5,454 nt of DNA from Acidobacteriota bacterium (GCA_030637805.1 DAOWFV010000032.1:1-5454), one strand, 5' to 3'; shown: positions 1-5,454, numbered from the stretch's first letter. Made by a program: numbers and translations. The notes: generated by a model not told the origin, from the sequence alone.

Positions 1-759
1 CCGGCCACCGCGCCGCCGGCCAAGCTGGTACAGATGCAGAGCTACGGCGCCCGGGTAGTGCCGATCGACGGCACCTACGATCAGGCGTTCGAGCTCTGTC
101 GCGCGGCCTGCGCGCGATTTGGCTGGTATAACCGCAGCACCGCCCTCAACCCCTTCACCATCGAGGGCAAGAAGACTGCGGCGCTCGAGATCGTCGCGGC
201 GATGGCGCCGGGGGTTCCGGACGCGGTGTTCGTTCCGACCGGCGACGGCGTGATCCTGGCCGGGCTCGCCAAGGGATTCCGCGACCTCGAGACCGCGGGT
301 CTCATCCCGCGTCGGCCCCGTCTGATCGCCGTCCAACCCGAAGGCTCGGCAGCCATCGTGCGCGCGCTGCGCTCGGGGGCGGACGTTGTGAAGCATGTCC
401 CCGGCGCATCCAGCGTCGCCGACAGCCTCACCGTCGAGATGCCCCGCAACGCGATCGGCTGCCTCGCCGCGATTCGCGCCTCCGAAGGTGGCGGCGTCGA
501 GGTGTCGGACGAGGCTATTCTCGAAGCCATCCCGAAGCTCGCCCGCACCTCCGGCGTCTTCGCCGAACCTGCCGCCGCTGCGGCCCTCGCCGGTCTCGAG
601 ACGGCGCTCGCTGAAAACCTGGTCGACCGTGAAGAGCGTGTGGTTTTAATGATCACCGGCAGCGGTCTCAAGGACATCGGCGCAGCCGCACGCGCCCTGA
701 CGCCTCCGGAGCCGGTCGCGCCGGACCTGGACGCCATCGCCGCACGAATTCTCAGCTGA
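1..759 (+). CDS. thrC: Threonine synthase, C-terminal part (5' end outside the window)
   Basis: This is a PLP-dependent fold-type II enzyme that converts O-phospho-L-homoserine to L-threonine and phosphate, the last step of threonine biosynthesis, in the cytoplasm. The frame is open from base 1 (PATAPPAKLVQ...) to TGA at 757-759. The ATG at 34 is internal, because family-typical sequence precedes it. Visible signatures are the P-A-K-L-x-Q...YGA segment followed by DGTYDQAFEL, the VPTGDGVILAGLAKGF loop, which matches the GDG...G..KGF segment of the archaeal/thermophile-like threonine synthases, PRLIAVQPEGS, the SGVFAEPAAAAALAGL stretch, and ITGSGLKD near the end. The family usually has TGHGLKD or TGNGLKD at that last site, so Ser is a mild deviation. 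The PLP-binding lysine region lies upstream of the window. The gene converges with the minus-strand genes. Other fold-II enzymes such as threonine dehydratase are possible, but the GLKD motif favours threonine synthase. Confidence 0.9.
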   Translation, partial: PATAPPAKLVQMQSYGARVVPIDGTYDQAFELCRAACARFGWYNRSTALNPFTIEGKKTAALEIVAAMAPGVPDAVFVPTGDGVILAGLAKGFRDLETAGLIPRRPRLIAVQPEGSAAIVRALRSGADVVKHVPGASSVADSLTVEMPRNAIGCLAAIRASEGGGVEVSDEAILEAIPKLARTSGVFAEPAAAAALAGLETALAENLVDREERVVLMITGSGLKDIGAAARALTPPEPVAPDLDAIAARILS

Positions 760-784
760 GCCGCTTGCAAAAACCGGACAGGTG

Positions 785-911
785 TCATCCTGAGCGAGGC
801 CGAAGGCCGAGTCGAAGGATCCCCCGAAGTAGGAGATATGCTGATATATCTTCACTTTCCTGCTTCAGGAGATCCTTCGACTCGCTCACTTCGTTCGCTC
901 GCTCAGGATGA
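785..911. repeat. Composite inverted repeat between convergent genes
   Basis: Two arms in opposite orientation, 785-821 and 871-911, share a perfect outer 14-bp block (TCATCCTGAGCGAG, 785-798 against 898-911) and a perfect inner 13-bp block (GAGTCGAAGGATC, 809-821 against 871-883). The spacers between the blocks differ in sequence and length: 10 nt in the left arm, which is part of a small GGCC-GAA-GGCC hairpin, and 14 nt in the right arm. The 49-nt centre contains further hairpins: AGATAT/ATATCT (834-839/846-851) and TCCTG-CTT-CAGGA (858-870). Repeats of this TCATCCTGAGC...GTCGAAGGATC type are, to my knowledge, dispersed in many bacterial genomes. Lying between the threonine synthase stop and the end of the opposite gene, the structure could stop or protect transcripts from both sides. 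It has no flanking T-tract, so a classic intrinsic terminator is not supported. Confidence 0.85.
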
Positions 912-949
912 AATTCCGATTGGGCCAGCAAAGCTGGCCCGTCGTCATT

Positions 950-1327
950 TCACTTAGGTCCAATGATCTTGGAGGTGGTGTCGGCGCCGGGCACGACGAT
1001 GCGCGACATCTCCTGGCGCTGCAGCTCCTTGACCTCCTCGATCATCTTCTCGACCGCTGCCTGGATCGCGGCCGGGAACGCCTCGATCGCCGCGGCCAGG
1101 TTCTCGGCATCGATGTGGGTCTGGACCGGCAGCGGGCCCATCTGGGACATGAGCTGCGTCTCGGCGACAAAGGCCATCGGTCGCCCAAGGTCACGGGACC
1201 CGTCCGTGGTCACGGGTGTGAGCTGTTTGAGGGAACCGACCCGAAGATCGGTGAAGACCTCTTCCCGGTACAGGTTCTTGTCATCCAGTTTGAGTTCGGC
1301 AAGCGGCTGAAGCTTCTGATCGTTCAT
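950..1327 (-). CDS. Conserved hypothetical small cytoplasmic protein (125 aa)
   Basis: This small soluble protein has no signal peptide or membrane segment. I recognise the general pattern of a family usually annotated only as 'cytoplasmic protein': an N-terminal LxPLAELKLDDxNxYREE segment, a central VGSLKQLTPV and FVAETQLMSQMGPLPV, and then an amphipathic helix rich in Glu and Ala (about residues 75-108) ending in SRIVVPG. No catalytic motif is evident and its function is unknown. The start is well supported: AGGAG lies 5 nt upstream of the ATG (1333-1337 on this strand). The ATG overlaps the stop of the DUF374 gene as ATGA (1324-1327), which implies translational coupling and co-transcription. 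The N-terminal two thirds look beta-rich and the C-terminal third helical. This is inferred from composition only. Confidence 0.8.
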   Translation of the reverse strand: MNDQKLQPLAELKLDDKNLYREEVFTDLRVGSLKQLTPVTTDGSRDLGRPMAFVAETQLMSQMGPLPVQTHIDAENLAAAIEAFPAAIQAAVEKMIEEVKELQRQEMSRIVVPGADTTSKIIGPK

Positions 1328-2106
1328 CTCTTCTCCTCGTTTCGAGTGGTAGTAATTTCTCTTTTTTTCGCTCGGGTTCCGGCACGGGACTCGGCCTCAC
1401 TCATCAGAGCATTGACACGCCCCTCGAGCTCGGCACGGTGTTCTTCCAGCGAGTCGCTGTCGCCGTCGGTGGGTATGGTTAACGGCTCGCCGACGGTCAC
1501 GACCACCCTGGCGAGGGGAGCCGGAACCAGGTGCCGGTCCCACGTCGGCGGTCGCCAGGCCCGACTCGCCGCGCAGCCGATGGGCACGACCGGCACGCCC
1601 GCCATCCGCGCGATCATGACCGCACCGGGCTTGCAGTAGCGAACGGGTCCCTTGGGGCCGTCCAGGGTGATTCCCGGAGAGGCGCCATCACGGCGTATGG
1701 CGCGGTAGAGACCGCGCAGGGCGGTGAGGCCGCTGCGGGTGGCCGACCCCCGCACCGCCGTGCCGCCGAAGAGCGCGAGCATCTGCACCCCGAACTCACC
1801 GTCGACGGACGGGCTGATCAGGAAGGTGACCTGCGCTCCGAGCTCATGGAGTCGTTTCATGTACCAGGTGAGCGCCAGGAGCCCCTCGTGCCAGAAGCCG
1901 AAGACCACGGGGGTGCCCACGGCCGCGAGCTCGCGGAGCTTCTCATCCCCGTGGACCTCGAAACGGTACATAGCCCAGGTGGCGCGGAGGAGGCCGGCGG
2001 CGATCGGCGCCCCGACCGCAAAGAGGATGCGCCGCCACCACGTCATCTTCCTGCGGGAGATAGGCTCGCGCGGATTCCGGTTGCGGGATTCGTCATGCTC
2101 AGTCAT
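1324..2106 (-). CDS. DUF374 family lysophospholipid acyltransferase-like protein
   Basis: The gene encodes about 260 aa of the DUF374 family, a branch of the LpxL/PlsC-like acyltransferases thought to add acyl chains to lipid A or related membrane lipids at the cytoplasmic face of the inner membrane. An N-terminal hydrophobic stretch (about residues 26-46) could anchor it. The putative catalytic His is in VVFGFWHEG (H73). The family pattern follows: SPSVDGE (98-104), FGGTAVRGS (113-121), ITLDGPKGP (146-154), KPGAVMIARMAGVPVVPIG (159-177), then WD...VPAPLARVVVTVGEPL. The frame stays open up to an ATG at 2361, but that extension would translate the intergenic repeats and lacks family character. 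I therefore chose the ATG at 2106, which has GGAG 12 nt upstream, a rather long spacing. A start at 2046 (MTWWRR) is the main alternative. The C-terminal tail is Lys/Arg/Glu-rich. The stop overlaps the next gene by 4 nt. Confidence 0.87.
   Translation of the reverse strand: MTEHDESRNRNPREPISRRKMTWWRRILFAVGAPIAAGLLRATWAMYRFEVHGDEKLRELAAVGTPVVFGFWHEGLLALTWYMKRLHELGAQVTFLISPSVDGEFGVQMLALFGGTAVRGSATRSGLTALRGLYRAIRRDGASPGITLDGPKGPVRYCKPGAVMIARMAGVPVVPIGCAASRAWRPPTWDRHLVPAPLARVVVTVGEPLTIPTDGDSDSLEEHRAELEGRVNALMSEAESRAGTRAKKREITTTRNEEKR
1333..1337 (-). promoter_or_regulatory. Shine-Dalgarno site of the 125-aa protein gene
   Basis: AGGAG reads on the minus strand 5 nt before the ATG at 1327. It lies inside the last codons of the upstream DUF374 gene, so it would act in translational re-initiation at the ATGA overlap. 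Confidence 0.7.
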
Positions 2107-2141
2107 GGGTGGTTTTGGCTCCGTCGGCCGGCTGCCGCGAA

Positions 2142-2166
2142 GTCCGCAGGATGGTACCACGCGGAC
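2142..2166. repeat. Short inverted repeat in the DUF374 leader
   Basis: GTCCGC (2142-2147) and GCGGAC (2161-2166) form a perfect 6-bp inverted repeat around a 13-nt centre containing the palindrome TGGTACCA (2152-2159). It lies 36-60 nt upstream of the chosen DUF374 start. It could be an RNA hairpin or a dyad operator; nothing decides between these. Confidence 0.5.
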
Positions 2167-2199
2167 AGTTCTTAGTTTTGAGTTTTGAGTTTTTAGTTC
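2167..2199. repeat. Heptamer tandem repeat, AGTTTTG type
   Basis: The run reads AGTTCTT, AGTTTTG, AGTTTTG, AGTTTTT and then a partial AGTTC, a 7-bp period held over 33 bp. It is strongly AT-rich against the GC-rich surroundings. On the minus strand it gives the AAAACTCAAAACT pattern that I recognise as a dispersed intergenic repeat in diverse bacteria. Confidence 0.85.
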
Positions 2200-2205
2200 A
2201 GGCAA

Positions 2206-2334
2206 GGGCGCGCTTTTTCGGAGGTGCCTGGCATCCTCTCGGACAGATTGCCGACAGGAAAGGGCGCGTTCCGGAGTCGAGCTGCTGACTTCGAGGCGGT
2301 CTTCTCCCATCGCACTCTCCGAGGTAGCGCGCCC
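2206..2334. repeat. Three-copy GC-rich motif with terminal inverted symmetry
   Basis: An 18-bp motif, GGGCGCGCTnnnTCGGAG, occurs at 2206-2223 on the plus strand and at 2317-2334 on the minus strand, identical at 15 of 18 positions, so the two copies form imperfect terminal inverted repeats 129 bp end to end. A shorter direct copy (GGGCGCG then TTCCGGAG) lies at 2262-2276 on the plus strand, preceded like the first by CAGGMAA. A near-palindrome, GAGGTGCC-T-GGCATCCTC, overlaps the first copy at 2221-2238. No target duplication is evident at the edges, so calling it a mobile element is not supported; it may be a degraded repeat. Confidence 0.55.
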
Positions 2335-2383
2335 AGACTCGGGAACCACGCCCCAACCCACCTGACCGTAACCTGGCGATGGT

Positions 2384-2415
<32 letters not shown>

Positions 2416-2427
2416 TTCCAGCCGAAT

Positions 2428-4608
2428 CTATCCCAGCCGGTAGTAGATCGGAGACGGGCCTAGCAAGACATCCGTGCCGGCGGGTGCGGGAAGGGCCTGC
2501 CCGTCTCTCCCCACGGCCACCTTGGCAGGCCGCGGCAGGGTCGCAGGCACGTTCGGCGTCACGCTCCAGCCCACCACGAGCTCGCCGGCATCTCGGGTGA
2601 AACGGTAGAGGAAGGCACCGTCCGGTGCCGGCAGAGGCCCGTGGAAGGTGGCGCCCTCGACCTGGCTGATCAGGGTCTTGAGCGCGCTCCAGGCCGAACG
2701 GCGGCGCAGCGAGCCGTCACTCTCCGGCGCGACAAGGCCGTAGCCGCGAGCGATGAGGCGCCACCAGTAGACCCTCTCGATGAGGCCCGTGCCGAGAGCC
2801 AGCAGGTAGTACCGGGTCAGGTAATCCGCCTGCTCCTCCTCCCCTACCGAAACGGTCTTGCCGGCCGGAGAGTGCGGCCCCTCCCACAGCGGCCAGTTGA
2901 CCTCGGTGATCCAGCACCGATCGCCTGATGATCGGCCAACCTCGGCGATGGCGCGCACCAAGGTCACCTTGTCCGCGGTGTCCATGCCCAGGTGGAGGTT
3001 CTCCGGTGCGCCGCGGCGGTCGACGTAGAGGAGGCTCGAGACGATATCGAAGCGGAGGCCCGGGGTTCGTCGTTCGACCAGCGCAAGCAAGACCTGCAGC
3101 TCGAAGTCGATCACTGCCGGCCCCATCACCTCCACCCCCTCGTGTCGGCGCAGGATCTCCGCCGCCTCCAGGTAGAGATCCACGTACTCGTCGCGGGTCC
3201 AAACGCCCCACTTGCTGCGGTTGATCGCCTGCCCGACCTGGAAGCGCCGGCCGAAGGGGCTGAAGCGCTCCGCGATCTCCTCCACCGCCTCTCGCCAACG
3301 CGCCCGGTCGCGGACCAGCTCGCGGTTCTGGGGAATCACAAAGTCCAGCTCGTGGCCCCGCGCCGCGAGCTCGGCGGCCAGCCGTTCCTCCTCGCCGTGA
3401 TCCCGGTCCCAGGGGTGGATCCGGAGCAGCACCGGGCCCACCCCGAGCTCGGCGATCCCCTCCAGATGGGCGTCTCGATCCTCCGGCCACGGTCGCACGG
3501 CGAGGCCGATCCCGCCGAAGCGGGTGGGCGCGCCGTAGCGCGCCTTCTTCAGCTCGGCGTAGCGTCGGCGGACACGAGGGGTCGCACTGGCCACGATTGC
3601 CAAATCGCGGAGGTGAGCCGGGCTGTCGGCGAGGCGAATGGCCAGCTTCTCGCCGCGGCTCGCGTGCTGGTGCGGCTGGTCCGACAGGTGGTCCCACACC
3701 GTCTTGTCCCGCGAGGATACATCGGACGCGGCGGCCGGGATGTGGGGATGGTGCGAGCCGCCGTGGGAATGACGCCTGCTCAACCTCAACCCCCTCATCT
3801 GGTTCTTGATCGCGTGCTTGAGCAGGTAGCCGTTGACCGAGAGGACGTAGAACCACCAGCGGAAGGAGTACCGCGAGGGTACCGTCCCCCAGTAGCCGCC
3901 GAGGAACGCGGCACGGTGTGCGCGGCGGAGCACCGGGAATCGGCAGATGTCTCGGGTTCGGCGCACGACGCCCGGATGACGGCCTACCCGCGCCCGGTTG
4001 AAGTCGATCAGAAAAAGATCGAGCTCCTCGTCGCCGGGCACCGCCAGGACGTTACCAAGGGACAGATCGTGGTAAAGGATGCCGGCATCGTGGATCCGAC
4101 GGGCCAGCCCGCCGAGGCGAGCGAGGAAGGCCTCGTCGTCGACGTCGGGAAAGTCCCCGGCATCCGGGTTGCCGTTGAGCCGGCGGAAGAAGTGGCGCAC
4201 CTCGAAGGCCCCTTCCAGGTGCGCGGCGATGAAAAACGACGGACCGTCGGCCGCCTCCGACTCCACCAGAAACACCGGATCGGGGGTGGCAAGGCCGGCT
4301 CGCACCATCTCCTTGGCCACGCGCCAGCCGCGCTCCGCCTTGCTTCCCCGGATCCGTCGGTCGAGGCGCTGGAGCCAGCCCTGGTTCCTGAACTGCTTGA
4401 CGACCACCTTGGCGGGCCCCGAGGCGGTCTCGATGACAGCCGTGTAGAGGTAATTCCTGCCCCAGTGAATGGTCTCGACCGCGGAGGACGGGTCGACCAG
4501 CCGGAGCACCTCCCCCACCACGTCCGCGGGACGATGCGTCGTCGCCAACTCGCCGCGGTATCCGGCGCCGACAAAGGGCTCGAATGGCGGCTCGGTGGGG
4601 GCTTTCAT
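2428..4608 (-). CDS. LPS-kinase-like domain fused to a clan-A glycoside-hydrolase-like barrel (726 aa)
   Basis: This is a two-domain protein with no signal peptide visible. Residues about 45-260 match the Kdo/WaaP/InaA-type lipopolysaccharide kinase fold: Lys in VVVKQF (K71), Glu in KAERGW (E92), the catalytic loop YHDLSLGN (H180, D181, N186) and the metal-binding LIDFNRARVG (D202). A His-rich basic linker (about 275-320) follows. Residues about 325-726 look like a (beta/alpha)8 glycosidase of the GH39/GH5-like clan A: FGGIGLAVRP, VLLRIHPWD, LDFVIPQNREL, FQVGQAINRSKWGVW, EVMGPAVIDFEL, FDIVSSLLYVD, CWITEVNWPLW and VYWWRLIARGYGL. E569 in WITEVNWP sits where the nucleophile is expected. The usual acid/base Glu after Asn is replaced by Arg (N463-R464), so the barrel may be inactive or use another residue. 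It could phosphorylate a core or glycolipid sugar while the barrel binds glycan; this is inference. The ATG at 4608 has GAGG 5 nt upstream; an ATG at 4623 lacks one. Confidence 0.85.
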   Translation of the reverse strand: MKAPTEPPFEPFVGAGYRGELATTHRPADVVGEVLRLVDPSSAVETIHWGRNYLYTAVIETASGPAKVVVKQFRNQGWLQRLDRRIRGSKAERGWRVAKEMVRAGLATPDPVFLVESEAADGPSFFIAAHLEGAFEVRHFFRRLNGNPDAGDFPDVDDEAFLARLGGLARRIHDAGILYHDLSLGNVLAVPGDEELDLFLIDFNRARVGRHPGVVRRTRDICRFPVLRRAHRAAFLGGYWGTVPSRYSFRWWFYVLSVNGYLLKHAIKNQMRGLRLSRRHSHGGSHHPHIPAAASDVSSRDKTVWDHLSDQPHQHASRGEKLAIRLADSPAHLRDLAIVASATPRVRRRYAELKKARYGAPTRFGGIGLAVRPWPEDRDAHLEGIAELGVGPVLLRIHPWDRDHGEEERLAAELAARGHELDFVIPQNRELVRDRARWREAVEEIAERFSPFGRRFQVGQAINRSKWGVWTRDEYVDLYLEAAEILRRHEGVEVMGPAVIDFELQVLLALVERRTPGLRFDIVSSLLYVDRRGAPENLHLGMDTADKVTLVRAIAEVGRSSGDRCWITEVNWPLWEGPHSPAGKTVSVGEEEQADYLTRYYLLALGTGLIERVYWWRLIARGYGLVAPESDGSLRRRSAWSALKTLISQVEGATFHGPLPAPDGAFLYRFTRDAGELVVGWSVTPNVPATLPRPAKVAVGRDGQALPAPAGTDVLLGPSPIYYRLG

Positions 4609-4613
4609 AGCAT

Positions 4614-4617
4614 CCTC
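4614..4617 (-). promoter_or_regulatory. Shine-Dalgarno site that decides the fusion gene start
   Basis: GAGG reads on the minus strand 5 nt before the ATG at 4608. The in-frame ATG 15 nt further upstream (4623) is preceded by a pyrimidine-rich stretch without any purine-rich site, so the downstream ATG is preferred. Confidence 0.6.
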
Positions 4618-4649
4618 GGGCATCGAGAAAGGATAACAGGGTCGTGGGG

Positions 4650-4833
4650 CTAGCCTGCATATCTCACCACCTCGCTGCTGCGACCGGTGATCTGCAGCAC
4701 GCTGCGGCGTTTGCTCCGATCGGACTGCTCGACGTACTGTCTAGTACGACTCCGCGGTCCTCAGGTCGCAAACATCACATCGCACAGCATCTCACCGGTC
4801 TCGCGACGCGACGTGGTGAGATATGCAGGCTAG
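4650..4833. mobile_element. MITE-like element with 17-bp terminal inverted repeats and CTAG flanks
   Basis: The termini CCTGCATATCTCACCAC (4654-4670) and its exact reverse complement (4813-4829) bound a 176-bp non-coding core. Both ends are flanked by CTAG (4650-4653, 4830-4833), which reads as a 4-bp target duplication. Because CTAG is its own complement, it could instead extend the inverted repeat to 21 bp. Symmetry continues inward: GACCGGTGA (4682-4690) pairs with TCACCGGTC (4792-4800), and CGTACT-GTCT-AGTACG (4733-4748) forms an apical hairpin one base from the element's midpoint. There is no transposase, so it would need one supplied in trans. Ends starting CCT with 4-bp duplications fit IS1380-type elements among others; that family assignment is tentative. 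It lies between hemW and the kinase/glycosidase gene and would be transcribed as a long folded RNA if the genes share a transcript. Confidence 0.8.
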
Positions 4834-5454
4834 AGCTCGAAGGATCGAGCCAGGCTGTCCGCTATCGCCAGCCCCCGAACGGTCGGCCGGATGCGGCCTT
4901 CCTCAACCCTCAGATGGCCCGAGGACGACCAGCGCTCGACAACGGCGGCGTTCACGCCCAGGAGATCATGACCGAATCGCTCGTCCACGGCGGCGACGTC
5001 GATGCCGTCGGAGGTTCTCAGGGAGAGCATCACCGTCTCCAGGAGCAGCTGGTCTGGGGTGAGCTCCTCTTCCCCTTCTATCGGTCGGCGGCCCTCGTTC
5101 AGCGCGGCTTGCCAGAGCCGGAGCTTGCGCCGGTTCCACCAGCGACGGCCGTCCACGAACGAGTGGGCCGAGGGCCCCAAACCCAGGTACGGCGTGTGGT
5201 CCCAGTACTTGCGGTTGTGATGTGATCGGTGCTCGGGCCCGCGCGCGAAGCTGGAGACCTCGTAGCCCTCGTAACCCGCGTCCGCCAACAGCTCGTGCGT
5301 GAGCAGGAAGAGCTCCGCCTGCGCCGTAGCACCGAGCTCGCGGATGTGACCCTCCTCGAACCGCCGGCCGAAAATCGTGCCCTCGTGAATGGTCAGCTGG
5401 TAGCACGAGAGGTGGTCTACGCCGAGCGCGACCGCCTCCTCGAGCTGGGCTCGC
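4830..5454 (-). CDS. hemW: Radical SAM family heme chaperone HemW, C-terminal half (5' end outside the window)
   Basis: HemW is a radical-SAM relative of coproporphyrinogen III dehydrogenase (HemN) that binds heme and delivers it to membrane heme proteins; many databases list it as 'coproporphyrinogen III oxidase-like'. The frame is open to the window edge, with 207 codons before TAG. The order of family motifs is clear: LGVDHLSCYQLTIHEGTIFGRR, then AGYEGYEVSSFARG (family: AGYxQYEISNFA), HRSHHNRKYWDHTPYLGLGPSAHSF (family: SxHNxxYWxxxxYxGxGxGAHS), NRRKL, ELTPDQLLLETVMLSLRTSDGID and a closing winged-helix-like part ending RPTVRGLAIADSLARSFEL. The iron-sulfur cluster cysteines lie upstream of the window. 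A TTG at 5288 is internal, not a start. The stop codon TAG falls inside the CTAG that flanks the MITE-like element, yet the C-terminus has normal family form. Confidence 0.92.
   Translation of the reverse strand, partial: RAQLEEAVALGVDHLSCYQLTIHEGTIFGRRFEEGHIRELGATAQAELFLLTHELLADAGYEGYEVSSFARGPEHRSHHNRKYWDHTPYLGLGPSAHSFVDGRRWWNRRKLRLWQAALNEGRRPIEGEEELTPDQLLLETVMLSLRTSDGIDVAAVDERFGHDLLGVNAAVVERWSSSGHLRVEEGRIRPTVRGLAIADSLARSFEL

Noticed and set aside
81..788. A 235-codon minus-strand frame across the threonine synthase gene
   Set aside because: It is antisense to conserved threonine synthase sequence, with low-complexity Ala/Arg/Ser composition.
785..911. Composite repeat as a CRISPR fragment or intrinsic terminator
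   Set aside because: It has only two arms in inverted, not direct, orientation, and no U-tract follows the stem.
908..1639. A 243-codon plus-strand frame beginning in the composite repeat
   Set aside because: It runs antisense through the 125-aa protein and DUF374 genes, starts inside the repeat and shows no domain.
2107..2361. N-terminal extension of the DUF374 gene to the ATG at 2361
   Set aside because: The extra 85 codons translate the heptamer array and other intergenic repeats and have no family similarity; the family length fits the start at 2106.
2717..3856. A 379-codon minus-strand frame overlapping the fusion gene in another phase
   Set aside because: It is rich in Arg, Pro and Gly, typical of an out-of-phase reading of GC-rich codons, and has no motif.
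2992..4653. A long open frame on the plus strand (553 codons) opposite the kinase/glycosidase gene
   Set aside because: It lies antisense to a gene with clear family motifs and its translation shows no recognisable domain. Long antisense frames are expected in GC-rich coding DNA.
4624..4653. A promoter for the fusion gene reading out of the MITE-like element (TGTTATCCT as a -10)
   Set aside because: There is no matching -35 at proper spacing, and the box itself is a weak match.
4835..4850. Hairpin GCTCGA-AGGA-TCGAGC as a terminator for hemW
   Set aside because: It lies inside the last hemW codons and lacks a following T-tract on either strand.
4644..5225. A 193-codon plus-strand frame through the MITE-like element and hemW
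   Set aside because: It joins transposon-like non-coding DNA to the antisense of hemW, so it is a chance frame.

Overview
The window is GC-rich DNA with tightly packed, gene-dense strands. It appears to come from a diderm (outer-membrane) bacterium, because two neighbouring genes belong to families that act on lipopolysaccharide or lipid A-like lipids (a Kdo/WaaP-type kinase domain and a DUF374 acyltransferase). The intergenic repeats (arms beginning TCATCCTGAGCGAG, AT-rich heptamer tandems) are of kinds I associate with environmental lineages such as Acidobacteriota. That lineage guess is inference only; no marker gene here settles it.

Layout. On the plus strand, positions 1-759 hold the C-terminal part of threonine synthase, cut by the window edge. 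A 127-bp composite inverted repeat (785-911) follows, between convergent genes. Everything after it is on the minus strand. In transcription order these are: the C-terminal half of the heme chaperone HemW (5454-4830); a 176-bp non-coding element with 17-bp perfect terminal inverted repeats and a possible CTAG target duplication (4650-4833); a two-domain protein joining an LPS-kinase-like domain to a clan-A glycoside-hydrolase-like barrel (4608-2428); a repeat-laden gap (2427-2107); a DUF374 lysophospholipid acyltransferase-like gene (2106-1324); and a 125-residue conserved cytoplasmic protein (1327-950) whose ATG overlaps the DUF374 stop codon by 4 bases.

How they may work together. The kinase/glycosidase fusion and the DUF374 protein are both plausible lipid A, core or glycolipid modification proteins. 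The last two genes are probably translationally coupled. HemW and threonine synthase are housekeeping genes unrelated to this. Removing the MITE-like element would leave HemW and the fusion gene about 41 nt apart, so they may once have formed a tighter transcription unit.

The most notable items are the kinase-glycosidase fusion, whose barrel keeps a likely nucleophile Glu but has Arg where clan-A enzymes usually carry the acid/base Glu; the MITE-like element abutting the hemW stop codon; and a gap of about 320 bp that collects three different repeat types. I see no tRNA, rRNA, CRISPR array, transposase gene or convincing intrinsic terminator.
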